Assembly: GCF_964340395.1 (NCBI RefSeq)
Contig: NC_135561.1
Coordinates: 24,186,986 to 24,250,985 of the forward strand
Direction: 5' to 3'
DNA from: Glandiceps talaboti
Taxonomy: Eukaryota > Hemichordata > Enteropneusta > Spengelidae
DNA length: 64,000 nucleotides
Shown: piece by piece, positions 38,065-51,407 of the stretch
How the letters are laid out: each line of letters opens with the position of its first letter
Numbering within the stretch: position 1 is the stretch's first letter
Made by a program: the position numbers and the translations under genes
Notes under the pieces: generated by a model
The model's input: only the letters and a program-made list of their open reading frames with translations
Told to the model about the DNA's origin: nothing
Databases searched by the model: none

Positions 38065-38892
38065 TATATGTATCTGAAATTTGCATTGTACTACCCTTAT
38101 ATGGGAAAAATAGTGACGTATTCGAAGCGGGACATGCATGATGTCATGGCATATCATGAATATTGATCAGCTCAGTGTGCAGGGAGATTTCAACTTTCGC
38201 ATCATTGCAAATTGTACAATTACAATTGATACGATGACTGTTTGGAGTTCTCGTTTTCAACAATCCATCGATGAGTTTAGTTTTAAATTCTGATCGGCCT
38301 AGTTTTGTTAGAACAGGGTTTTGGAGACCATCCTACGTGAATGTCTCCTCCGGAACATGAACAACAACTGTGATTTATAGTCGCTACACAAATGCCCAGA
38401 GTTCCGACAATAGCTTGGCGATGTTTTGGAGGGCATTGAAAGAATGACAATAAAATATTATAAGATCGATTATTTTACAAAATAAAAATAAGAATAATCT
38501 GTCGATATTTTTCCCATCTTATCTTATTATTCTCGTGCAGTTTTCAGAGAAATTCCCAGGTTTTTATTTCATAATCTCCAACACGCAGTTTCATTGTTTT
38601 TATCCGATGAGCTATTCATCTGCCGACCACGTCTGTTTTACCTCCATGACTTTATCGACTGCTGTAACATATAAAATATTTGCTCGAATTTCCGCCTTGT
38701 CATGATTTCTAAAACAAAATAAATCTGCCGCTCAGACATGAATGGATCTTGCTACTTTAGTCGGCGACACCGGTCGTCTGTGTAGGGTTACATGTGTTAT
38801 TGTCTCGGATCGAGTGAATGGTTACAAATTAGTCAAATTAGCAAGCAATTTAACATCAACGTCAAAGCTCAACATCAGGAGGCATTTGTCAT

Positions 38893-39205
38893 CTGGAAAA
38901 TTGAAATTCGAATTGCCTCAAAATTATTTTAGATCCCTAGTTTATTTCATTCATCATTAAAATTTTCCAGGGTTAAAGGTGTAAAACACTGGAATTATTT
39001 ATAGCCAACCTCAAAATCCTCTTTTTTTCTTTTTCTTGTGTGCATTTCCCAGTCATTTTTTTTTCTGAGATTTTGTGCAATTTTTCATAACAGTAGATTT
39101 TTGTAACTAACCACTTTATTACATCGCTAAAACAAAACTGCATAGTTAAGAGCGGAAGAACTGAACCACTTCTACATGTTACCAAAATAAAAAAATTAAA
39201 TTACA
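38893..39205 (-). repeat. Dispersed repeat family F, copy 2
   Basis: Inverse copy of 11255-11645, in URB2 intron 1. Confidence 0.65.
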
Positions 39206-39711
39206 GACATCTTCTCTTTGTCTTCCCGGGGTCGATGACCTTCACGTAGTCGGGTACCGGGTTGATCTATAGCTCAAGTGTTTTCTTAGCAAGCGATCAT
39301 TTTTATAAACACATATGACATTATTGCCCATATTTTAGCCGATTTCTCTTGTAATACTTTTTGGTGGAATCGAAACCCTTCTTTTACCTCATGTGTAAAC
39401 CCGGAAATAATGACATCCTATTTTACATGGTTTTGGCATTTGCATTGAAGGCTGAAAATCGGTACACCCTGTTACACATACCGAGCGTGCCAAATCACAC
39501 AAGAAATTCAAACTCCCCCGAAATAATAACGAACCTGTAAATCTTTTTTTTTTAAAGAAGTAAATTTTGGGGTTTTTTCCGCCCATTATCTGCGTATTAT
39601 TTTGAATTGATTACATGTAACAAAGCATTCTTTTTCACCATGTCGTTGGAAGTGGCAGTATGTCGATTATCTCAATCTAAACTGAGCATGACGTCAACCC
39701 GACTTTCCGTG

Positions 39712-40179
39712 TTATGATACACATAGTACATGCTGCATCAACAGAAAATAATGTAACACGTCTGGACAAAAATATACAAGGAAAGAAGGCAGAATACTAT
39801 TCAAAATGGTGCCGAAACAGATTTTTTGGATCATGAGTTTCAATTGCAAAAGTCGTGTAGCTGTAAGTGCAATTGTCTTCTGCTCAACCCTGCCACGTAC
39901 GTACATCCCCGGCGTACAGCACACCCCGTTATATTCATACGCTGTCGTCCAAGCTCCATATTTTGATTCACTGTACAGTGGTAAAGTTATAAAATTGGCC
40001 CGTTCAACCCTTTCGGGACATTGCAATGAACGATAAACAAAACAGCGATTTACTTCAGACAGTTCCTTTGCCATCGCTAGTGCATTGTTGTGTGATACGT
40101 CAACACAGCTGTCTCCCCGGTACATTTGTATTCCGATCTTTGAACAAACATACAAAAGGTTCTTTTTCGTGAAATTCAT
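39712..40179 (-). CDS. Unrecognised 155-codon ORF, antisense in URB2 intron 1
   Basis: An ATG-started frame with mixed codons and ten or so cysteines (IQMYRGDSCVDVSHNN, RSLQCPERVERANF, YNGVCCTPGMYVRG); a hydrophobic run near the C-terminus (ILNSILPSFLVYF). I know no family for it. A second same-strand frame lies 34 bp upstream (40213-40425). It could be an intronic gene, a captured exon or chance; the opposite strand also has a shorter open frame here. Confidence 0.25.
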   Translation of the reverse strand: MNFTKKNLLYVCSKIGIQMYRGDSCVDVSHNNALAMAKELSEVNRCFVYRSLQCPERVERANFITLPLYSESKYGAWTTAYEYNGVCCTPGMYVRGRVEQKTIALTATRLLQLKLMIQKICFGTILNSILPSFLVYFCPDVLHYFLLMQHVLCVS

Positions 40180-40212
40180 TCTTTTATTTATAAAACTATA
40201 TGTGTTACATAA

Positions 40213-40425
40213 TTATGACACATTACAATGAAACAAAATTGCCACCTCTGTCGAGTCAAAAGTGTTATATGCAGTAGACAACTGCCATCCATTGTCTATG
40301 GTATAATACACACACTGCACAGTCGCTGTATACTGTGTCGGCCGAACTTTCAAGCTCAATGTGTATATGGCCGTTTCGTTGCGAGCCTGTACATAATACA
40401 GTTCGAGTATCACAACGACTAGCAA
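40213..40425 (-). other. Unrecognised ORF without ATG (possible exon)
   Basis: Open from a TGA upstream of about 40475 to TAA at 40213, with no ATG. It has a hydrophobic start (ALLVVVILELYYVQA) like a signal peptide, then a beta-rich, Thr/Tyr-rich part with two or three Cys. AATAAA occurs after its stop on that strand. If real it would need an upstream exon. Confidence 0.2.
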
Positions 40426-40619
40426 CGCAGTGAAATGATTCCGATGTCCGTTGTTACTATAAATGATTTTGGTTCAGGCAGAAACAGTGTCTGTCATAAC
40501 AGGATTAGTAAATGTTTGATCGTTGTCATTGATATGTGGACGCGGTGACGTGAGTGTTAATCCGCTCAGATAAGACGCTGTGTACTGGGTGGAGTAGTCC
40601 CTAATGCGGTGACCCGGGA

Positions 40620-41098
40620 TTGAAATACGGGCCTTTAAGATAAAGCCTAATTACCGAAAATCATTAATTATGCAAATTATTCGTTAACACTGTATGGTGC
40701 ATCAACAAACTTGATAGGACATATGTGTTTCTTATGGTTAACGTGTGTACTAAATTATGTTGAATTTGAAATATGTATTCTTAAGATATAGCCTAATTAC
40801 CAAAAATAATTAATTATGCAAATCATTCATTAATGCCGTAAGATACATCAACGAATTTTATAGGACAAATGTATGTTGTTATGTTAAACGAATATACTAA
40901 ATTATATTGAAATTGAAGTATGCAGTCTTAAGATATTGCGTAATTAGTTGATTTCATTAATATGCAAATTTCTCTAATTAAACATTAACAGATCTGGCTC
41001 AAAACCTAATCAGGTCTAGCTATTACCTTAAAGATTATATATCCCAAATTTCATTACATTTGAGCCAGCCGATTTTTAGAAAATGATGACACAGACAC

Positions 41099-41129
<31 letters not shown>

Positions 41130-41181
41130 CACAGACACACCTTCCCCTTTTAATACCTCCCGTACCCTTACGGGAGGTAAA
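40620..41181 (+). mobile_element. Satellite-tailed element, family C (Helentron-like architecture)
   Basis: Three degenerate units of about 145-150 bp (TTAAGATATAGCCTAATTAC at 40634, 40785, 40930), then GAGCCAGCCGATTTTTAGAA, (CAGA)n and a perfect terminal hairpin CCTCCCGTA-CCCT-TACGGGAGG at 41156-41178. Fragments are at 1298-1480 and, inverted, at 44170-44400. Confidence 0.5.
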
Positions 41182-41949
41182 AATAGTGCAAATGACAAAG
41201 ACAGACAGGCAGACAAACACCACACCACATATATAGCTCACTTCTACACTTCATAAGTTAAGTTGTGCTAAAATATGTACATGTATGTAATAAAAGAAAA
41301 GAAAACAATGTTACCTTACAGAAGGCTCTTATACTGAAAAGTACTTTAATTAGTTGACATCCTAGCTCTGGATGTATATGGTATGAGGTTCGACACAACT
41401 TCCCTATCCGCTATGACTTTTCCCTATTGTAAATAGCGAGACTTCGAACAGATTTCTTTCACATGGTTTGGGAATAAAACCAACACAAACCCTTGCTAAT
41501 GACAATACAAAATACTAAGAATAAGTTTACATTGTATATCATTAAATGCAACATATGTCTTGTCTATTCTGTCGTTTCTTGTCTTAACATTCACTCGAGC
41601 CGTAAAATGTGCAACATGAAAGCTGCTTAAATGTGTAAAAAGTTTATGCATGTGTGCAATATTGAGCTCATCTGTTTGCTTGTCTTACCATTTTCCATTT
41701 CGTGGCTCTAGTGAACAGAAGAATTGACAGAATACACAAGACGTAGGTTGAATTTAATGATTTAAAGTTAATTTCTGTATTTTATATACTTATTAGCATG
41801 GGTATGCAGGGATCACCCTGGCTCCAGAGCTGCATGAGCCAATGTCCCATTTGGAGAAAATGAGTGAGACAATTTGAAAACTGTGTGGGACGGAAGTAAA
41901 AATATGGCAACTGTATGTGCGTCATGTGTATATTATACTGGTATACACT

Positions 41950-41954
<5 letters not shown>

Positions 41955-42009
<55 letters not shown>

Positions 42010-42010
42010 A
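41955..42010 (+). repeat. (CA)n then (TA)n microsatellite
   Basis: About 21 CA repeats followed by a short TA run. Confidence 0.9.
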
Positions 42011-42156
42011 TTGTGATCATAAGCCTATGGATTTCATATCAACTTTCATACTAGAATTTGCTACTGTACAAATAAACACAGTACATACACATCAACATAT
42101 TAACTTCATGAAACATTTATTTCATAGGAAAATACCACGTCAACGGTCTATAACTC

Positions 42157-42402
42157 CTATACTTGTCTTGCATTGTACATCATTGTCCTTAACTGTAGAT
42201 TTCTGCGAAGGTAGCAGATCATTTCTCCCTTGTCCTTATCGTGACGCAAAAACGACCCATACATAGCCAGCCAATTATTTTGAAATTTCCGGTTTGTCTT
42301 GCGACCTACACCAGGACATACCCATTCTTCGTCCTCACTAGCGAATGTAGTCGAATCCAGATTAGTTCCCAGCGAAGGAGTAACTTTTGTACAATAGTCC
42401 AA
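42157..42402 (-). pseudogene. Possible TTF-type/ZMYM-like zinc-finger fragment
   Basis: An 81-codon frame with RKFQNNWLAMYGSFLRHDKD followed by KGEMICYLRR. It resembles the N-terminal part of TTF-type zinc fingers in ZNF862/ZMYM and hAT-derived proteins (K-x-Q-x-x-W, then a Cys after an acidic turn). The second Cys of the expected CxxC is absent, and the frame ends soon after. It is probably a transposon-related remnant. A MITE lies just upstream on this strand. Resemblance is by eye only. Confidence 0.3.
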
Positions 42403-42437
42403 GATAGAGCATTTGCGTTTCTTGGTCCCACTCGTAC

Positions 42438-42641
42438 CAATCTGATATTTGATAGGCTGGTTTTCCTGTATTTACCTTTATTCCATCGTTATTGCGTCTT
42501 TTTCGTGAGTTTTTTTCCGCCGGGCGAATGCCAGTTTTTTTTCCCCCGGGGAAAAAAACTCACGAAAAAGACGCAATAACGATGGAATAAAGGTAAATAC
42601 AGGAAAACCAGCCTATCTAATATCAGATTTTAATCAGATTG
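42438..42641. mobile_element. 204-bp foldback MITE with 9-bp target duplication
   Basis: Ends CAATCTGAT/ATCAGATTG; 80-bp arms (42439-42518, 42550-42629) are almost identical and the loop is GC-rich. CACTCGTAC flanks both sides (42429-42437 and 42642-42650). A 9-bp duplication is usual for Mutator-like elements. High arm identity means a recent or actively homogenised copy. Confidence 0.8.
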
Positions 42642-44169
42642 CACTCGTACTGGCACCCGACGTCTTTGAAAGCTCCATTACGTACACATGTACGTGTGAC
42701 TAATCAGTAATGAACATTTACTGTATCAACTCCGTTGATTTGTCGATGAGCGCCTGCCTTCATGTCGGCAACCAATCATAGACACTGTTTGAAAGGGGCA
42801 TGATGCAGATAAACCTTGCCGCCTGAGGGCAGCAACAGACATGCGTAGTATGCGCCTTGTACGTTAGTAGTAAACAAAAGCTTAGATATGATGTCGCGTA
42901 TCTATCACAGTGACGCGCTATTAGTATCGACGGTGCGATTTTGTGTCCCAATTGAGTTTTCTGGACGCGATATTTTTGTTTTTACAGCGCAAATAGCGCG
43001 TGATCGCGGCCCAGAGTGATCCCTGGGTATGGGTGGTTTTTATTATGGAAATCCGTGATATTGAAATCTCACAATTTATAATAAGGAAGAACCATAGCGG
43101 ATAAGGAAGATGTGTTGAACCTCACAGCATATACATGTACATCCAGAGCTATTGACATCCTAATTTTTCTAAGGCAGGAAATAATAACATTACCGAAACA
43201 TGGACACCAAAACTAAAACAAAAAGTTAAAAAATTGTAAGACATGACACTATGATGTGTCAATTGACAATCAAATTATATACATGTAACTGTACATATGC
43301 AGATACAGCTGATCACTGTAAAATACGCTGACTCTGCAGGTAGTTACCTGACTTGTATGCTGAGAGGTACTCATGGATGAAAAATATGGTAATATTAAAA
43401 CATTTGTCAAACTACCTAGTTGTAGTGACACCTACAATCATGAATTTCAAATGAACTCAGAACATGAAAAGTGTAATTTGAGGCCTCCGTTGTTGTTGTT
43501 TTTCTTCTTGACACAATTCGTCAATGTAACACACTTCCATCATATGGTTTGGCGCCATTTTTTTCAGTCTGACACGATACAAGTTTCATTATAACTATCA
43601 TAAACACGAACTGATATAATACACAGGCCTCGGCTTTCAACAAAATAAAAGATAAATATTTTAAGATGTACAAATACAGTTCTACACGATCAGTGATTGA
43701 TGAATTCGAGCGAAATCTTGCATTGTATTGCATGCACCTTATGGTTCGACACATGAATAACTATGTATCTTGTCAGGCTTTTGGCAAAGGTTAGAGACTA
43801 AAAATAAAATCAGCGTAGACGTATAAACTGGTAATTGTTGGGAGTATAAGACATCATCTTGTTGTACGTGTATCCGTACTCAGAATTCAACTCTGGGCAG
43901 TCGAAAGTTTGCCTCAGGCAGCTGGCAGGAATTTAACAAATGTGTTGAAACGCTAAAAAAACCTATGCAATTTTAGAATTAAAATACAAAATAAGCACAA
44001 AACACAAACAAACCATGTGACCACTGAAGCTAACAATAATTTCTCTCATACTTACAACAATTTCCATTCCAATACATATTTTTCTATATCGTAAAGTTCA
44101 AAAATGAACATTACACCTAGTAATAAGAGCGTGAAACATACCTGCTTCCACCTCTCTGTGCGGCTGTCA

Positions 44170-44400
44170 TTTTTTACCTTCCATAAGGAAGGTCTTAATA
44201 TAGCGATGAAGTCTGTGTGTGTGTGTGTGTGTATCACCATTTCCGAAAAAACGGCTGCATCAATTCAAACGAAATTTCATAAACATGTCCCATAGGGTAA
44301 TGGCCAGAACTGATTAGGTTTTGGTAATAATCCGATGAATATTAATGACCAATTTGAGTAATTAATCGATCGCCTTACAGTTTAAGTTTGGTTTTGTGTG
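44170..44400 (-). mobile_element. Family C-like element, inverted, just before URB2 exon 2
   Basis: Hairpin TACCTTCCATAAGGAAGGTC, (GT)n, then text parallel to family C (AAAAAACGGCTGCATCAATT, AACTGATTAGGTTTTGG). It ends about 100 bp before the exon 2 acceptor. Confidence 0.4.
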
Positions 44401-44500
44401 ATTTTATTGACTGCTTTCCGAGATGAGACGTTGGATTTGGAAATTCAAGTTTAATCAATCATAAAACAGCCATAACTGATACTTTTATTACTATTGACAG

Positions 44501-44651
44501 GAGTTCATAAGAGATTGAAGGACAAAGACACTGGTTGGAAAGACAAGGTTCAACTGGCAAAGTTTGCATGGACATCAACAGAGTGTTACATCCCAAACAA
44601 ACACCAAGTCTTGACAGAATGGATATCCAATGTGCTAATCAATTTAAACAA
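44501..44651 (+). CDS. URB2: URB2 exon 2
   Basis: The 151-bp exon has acceptor ctattgacag| and donor AACAA|gtaagc. It enters in phase 1 (GA completes Gly7) and leaves in phase 2 (AA completed by G of exon 3). It encodes 49 whole codons. Segments such as GWKDKVQLAKFAWTSTECY and IPNKHQVLTEW align with remembered human URB2 segments SWEDKLKLAHFAWISHQCF and LPNKEQVLLDW. This is the conserved N-terminal helical region of the large nucleolar 60S-assembly factor. No domain with catalytic residues is expected; URB2 is a helical scaffold. Residues 8-57 of the predicted protein come from this exon. Intron 1 before it is about 19.8 kb and is full of transposons. An uncharacterised paralogue is the only alternative I can think of. 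Confidence 0.85.
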
Positions 44652-46465
44652 GTAAGCAATGTAACCTGTTTAACCCTTGCGACACCACGTCGTTGTGTAC
44701 GATGGCAGTCCCTTCTGGATCACCATGACATGGCGTGGCTTCGACAAGCTCACTCATTTGCATAATTTAAACAACTGTCAATAGCATGTTGAAATATGAT
44801 GGCATTACGTTTGAACTGCCACTATTTTTTACTGTAATCATGACGAATTCCGTTTAATCTAACTATATATGAAATTATTTTGGTGGAAAAATTATGTCTT
44901 TGCTGTTTTTAGATCGATGGTAAACAAGTATGGACGTTTGCACTTCGAAAGTTGTACACAAAGATGGTGCCCGTGTTGGCCGTGCTGAACATGCTTCAGT
45001 ACAGAAGCAAAAAAGTGGCCATTTTTTATTTAGACACCAAAATTATTTACCAAAACAGTATTACCAGTATATTCCATCCAATATAACCAAATGTCAGAGG
45101 AGGCTGGAAGGGGGTGCAGAGCATGATGGGTAAAAACAACTGTGTGCAATAGCTCATAATGCTGTGAGCCTCCTTTGTGTGTACACTTAGATCATGTGGC
45201 ACGACCTTTAAAGTCTTCTCCAAGGTCAAATAGCTAAATTTGGGTTTCTTCAAAGCTTTTTGAATAAAACATTAAGATGATTATTATGTGAAGCATATGC
45301 AAGTCACTTAATTTATCGACCTTGATGTGAATAGCAAAATGGTACCCATGTTGTGATAAACAAGCACATTTTATCTGTTACCTCCAACAGTTTGATACAT
45401 ATGGCCTCATTCAAGAGTCTACTCTCATATTATCAATGATGAGCTTTCTTATGAGACATTGACTTTTGACCTTGACAAACATTTCAAGCTGAAATGACCA
45501 ATATTTTCTTTCTATGTTAGGGTGAGGTTTTGTTTTTTTTGTTTCTCATCTCCAATGGAATAGTCAGGCGGGTCGGGCGGGCGAAATAAAAAAAAGGGGG
45601 GGGGGGGGGGGGCAAGAAAAAAAAATGTATTTCTTCAGTTCTATTCTCTGTCCTTTCTGTCCTGTTAGTCTCTATACAACATCATTTCTCTTCTCTTTAT
45701 TGAATTCCTTGTTACAAGTCTCTTTCCTTCATTTTAGCAAGGTTGACAAGTCTGTAGAACAACTTTGTAAGAAGATGATAAATACTTATCATCCTGATGG
45801 GTGTATATCTGTAGCCATGAACTATTGTGTGATTTTATCAGGAGTACTAATACATTCGTCCTATTAATCAAAGTGGCATTGCCATCGCTAACAATGTTTT
45901 CAAGTTATCCAATTTGAACTTTAGTATGTAACTTTTTGAAACACTTACGTGATTGTCATCAGTGTGCTAGATGAATTTTCATTTATATAAACCATTACTT
46001 CTATGAAACATTTTTCTTCAGTGTGAACTTGTCAAAATAATCCACCTGATAACATGTAAACATTTCTAGAACTCAGAACCCCTTTGGGATTTACTGTTTA
46101 AAAGTAATTAAAAGTAATAATGTAAACATCGGAATGTCTTCAAAGGTCATGCATGTCATGGGTCATGAAACGCTATGGAGTCGGTCATTTCCCTGATAAT
46201 ACAACTGATTTAAAGCTAAAAACTGGTCAAGAAATTAGGAATGCAGTATGACTTTTACCAATTTTAAGCATAATTTTGAAAATGATGGAAATATTCTTAG
46301 CTATTATTACATTGCAGCTAAATGTACTGCGCGACAGTATTAATTTTGAGCCCTGTCCCTCATCAAACCTCAACGGCTTCTACCATGATGAAAGACACAT
46401 GCTGCTCTGACATAACAAAGGGGTTGGGTGGGTGGGTGGGTGAGAGGGGGGGGGGGGTTAGTCGG
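44652..46465 (+). other. First part of URB2 intron 2, no further exon seen
   Basis: Weak exon-like piece at 45738-45867 (acceptor cattttag) does not match URB2, and exons 2 and 3 join without a gap. A poly-G run is at 45597-45613. Confidence 0.45.
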
Positions 46466-49439
<2,974 letters not shown>

Positions 49440-49643
49440 TAATATACCTAGTGATAATACTGTGCCATGATTCGCTAGAATCAGTCACGTGATAGGAAAA
49501 TAGAAATGACTATTTCCCTAGGGAAATAGTTCCATCAACTTTTATATGGTCACGTGACCACCGCGCGTTCACAGCAGGTCAAAATGGCAGCTTCTGACGA
49601 TGTCGTCTGCCACCGCGAGTTCACAGCATGAGGTATATTATAA

Positions 49644-49817
49644 AACACATATTGCCTGGCCTATATTCGGGCTATAGCACCCGTTCATTACCCCCTCGTG
49701 ACTGTGAGTTACCAGAATCACCTTTGGCCTCGGGAAATAGCATGTGATTCTGGTAACTCACAGTCCCTCGGGTGTAATAAACGAGTGCTATAGCCCTCAT
49801 GGCCAGGCAATATGTGT

Positions 49818-49818
<1 letters not shown>
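49644..49818. mobile_element. 175-bp hairpin element upstream of URB2 exon 3
   Basis: Ends AACACATATTGCCTGGCC and its inverse; arms of about 75 bp with a few mismatches. It is 70 bp before the exon 3 acceptor. A separate perfect 22-bp palindrome (ACTATTTCCC/TAGGGAAATAGT type) lies at about 49510-49531. Confidence 0.65.
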
Positions 49819-49857
<39 letters not shown>

Positions 49858-49887
49858 CGTCTTTGATTAAAGGTTTGTTTTCACTAG

Positions 49888-50011
49888 GTTGGAAATACAA
49901 GATGAAATCAAGATTGAATTATGGCAGTACTTTAACCATGTACTTCAAAGCCAAAGATCCAGTGATGTCAGTATTGGTAAACCGGTGAGTTTGAAGGCAG
50001 ACGTGGCACAG
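49888..50011 (+). CDS. URB2: URB2 exon 3 (3' end of the gene lies outside the window)
   Basis: The 124-bp exon has acceptor gttttcactag| and donor GCACAG|gtgagt. It is read as (AA)G TTG GAA..., adding 41 codons after the split Lys and ending in phase 0 at codon 98. Its start, KLEIQDEIKIELWQYFNHVL, aligns directly with [20 protein letters not shown] of human URB2 as I remember it, with no gap at the exon 2-3 join. A second donor-like ggtgagt lies inside the exon at 49984; using it would drop GKPVSLKADVAQ, which has a counterpart in human (GKTINLQISLV), so the distal donor is preferred. The next exon is not found before 64000. Intron 3 starts with a 40-bp minisatellite only 170 bp downstream. 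Confidence 0.85.
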
Positions 50012-50180
50012 GTGAGTCATGTGTTATCATACAGCCTTTATTGGTAGACCACAGGGTGCTCAGGCTTATTTGGTTATGTTTACAAAAACAAATAAATAAA
50101 AAAAATACTGACAAAGCTCAACAACAGAGTAATTACAAATCAGTATCGTCAACAAGAATTACCATATGTTTTCCTATATC

Positions 50181-51298
50181 ATATCCCCACAAGGGTTGTG
50201 ACTTATCCCTACCAATTGTACATACCCCACAAGGGTTGTGACTTATCCCTACCAATTGTACATACCCCACAAGGGTTGTGACTGATCCCTACCAATTGTA
50301 CATACCCCACAAGGTTTGTGACTGATTCCTACCAATTGTACATACCCCACAAGGGTTGTGACTGATCCCTACCAATTGTACATACCCCACAAGGTTTGTG
50401 ACTGATCCCTACCAATTGTACATACCCCACAAGGGTTGTGACTGATCCCTACCAATTGTACATACCCCACAAGGGTTGTGACTGATCCCTACCAATTGTA
50501 CATACCCCACAAGGGATGTGACTGATCCCTACTAATTGTACATACCCCACAAGGTTTGTGACTGATCCCTACCAATTGTACATACCCCACAAGGGTTGTG
50601 ACTGATCCCTACCATTTGTACAAACCCCACAAGGTTTGTGACTGATCCCTACCAATTGTACATACCCCACAAGGTTTGTGACTGATCCCTACCAATTGTA
50701 CATACCCCACAAGGTTTGTGACTGATCCCTACCAATTGTACATACCCCACAAGGGTTGTGACTGATCCCTACCAATTGTACATACCCCACAAGGTTTGTG
50801 ACTGATCCCTACCAATTGTACATACCCCACAAGGTTTGTGACTGATCCCTACCAATTGTACATACCCCACAAGGGATGTGACTGATCCCTACCAATTGTA
50901 CATACCCCCACAAGGGTTGTGACTGATCCCTACCAATTGTACATACCCCACAAGGTTTGTGCCTGATCCCTACCAATTGTACATACCCCACAAGGGTTGT
51001 GACTTATCCCTACCAATTGTACAAACCCCACAAGGTTTGTGACTGATCCCTACCAATTGTACATACCCCACAAGGTTTGTGACTGATCCCTACTAATTGT
51101 ACATACCCCACAAGGTTTGTGACTGATCCCTACCAATTGTACATACCCCACAAGGGTTGTGACTGATCCCTACCAATTGTACATACCCCACAAGGGATGT
51201 GACTGATCCCTACCAATTGTACATACCCCACAAGGTTTGTGACTGATCCCTACCAATTGTACATACCCCACAAGGTTTGTGACTGATCCCTACCAATT
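50181..51298 (+). repeat. 40-bp minisatellite (about 28 units)
   Basis: The unit is CATACCCCACAAGGGTTGTG plus ACTGATCCCTACCAATTGTA. The variable core is GGGTTG, GGTTTG or GGGATG. One unit carries an extra C near 50905. The array starts 170 bp after URB2 exon 3. A 110-bp spacer separates it from the 39-bp array. I see no sequence relation between the two units. Confidence 0.97.
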
Positions 51299-51407
51299 AT
51301 GTCTAGTATATTTAGTTGTGAAATTATTGCCAACTTGACTTCTGATGAGAAAAATCTTTCTCAGAACAAACTTGATTAGAACTCAAATATTTACCAGACA
51401 AAATTGA

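Larger units (their letters stand above)
31210..38276 (+). repeat. Repeat family A, second copy, split by nested transposons
   Basis: Three collinear pieces (31210-31586, 35174-35283, 38065-38276) match 8227-8712. The gaps are the L2/CR1 LINE and the hAT-like element, each with target duplications. Confidence 0.75.
24707..44500 (+). other. URB2 intron 1 (19.8 kb, transposon-filled)
   Basis: The borders are ACTG|gtaagc and ctattgacag|GA. The intron holds a foldback element, a LINE fragment, two long LINE copies in opposite orientations, hAT and Helentron-like elements, a 204-bp MITE and some unplaced short ORFs. Apart from these I see no further URB2 exon, and exons 1 and 2 join without a gap relative to human URB2. 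Confidence 0.7.

Noticed and set aside
45738-45867. Additional URB2 exon in intron 2
   Set aside because: It has an acceptor-like site and an open frame (KVDKSVEQLCKKMINTYHPD), but its codons have no place in the gap-free exon 2-3 alignment with human URB2.
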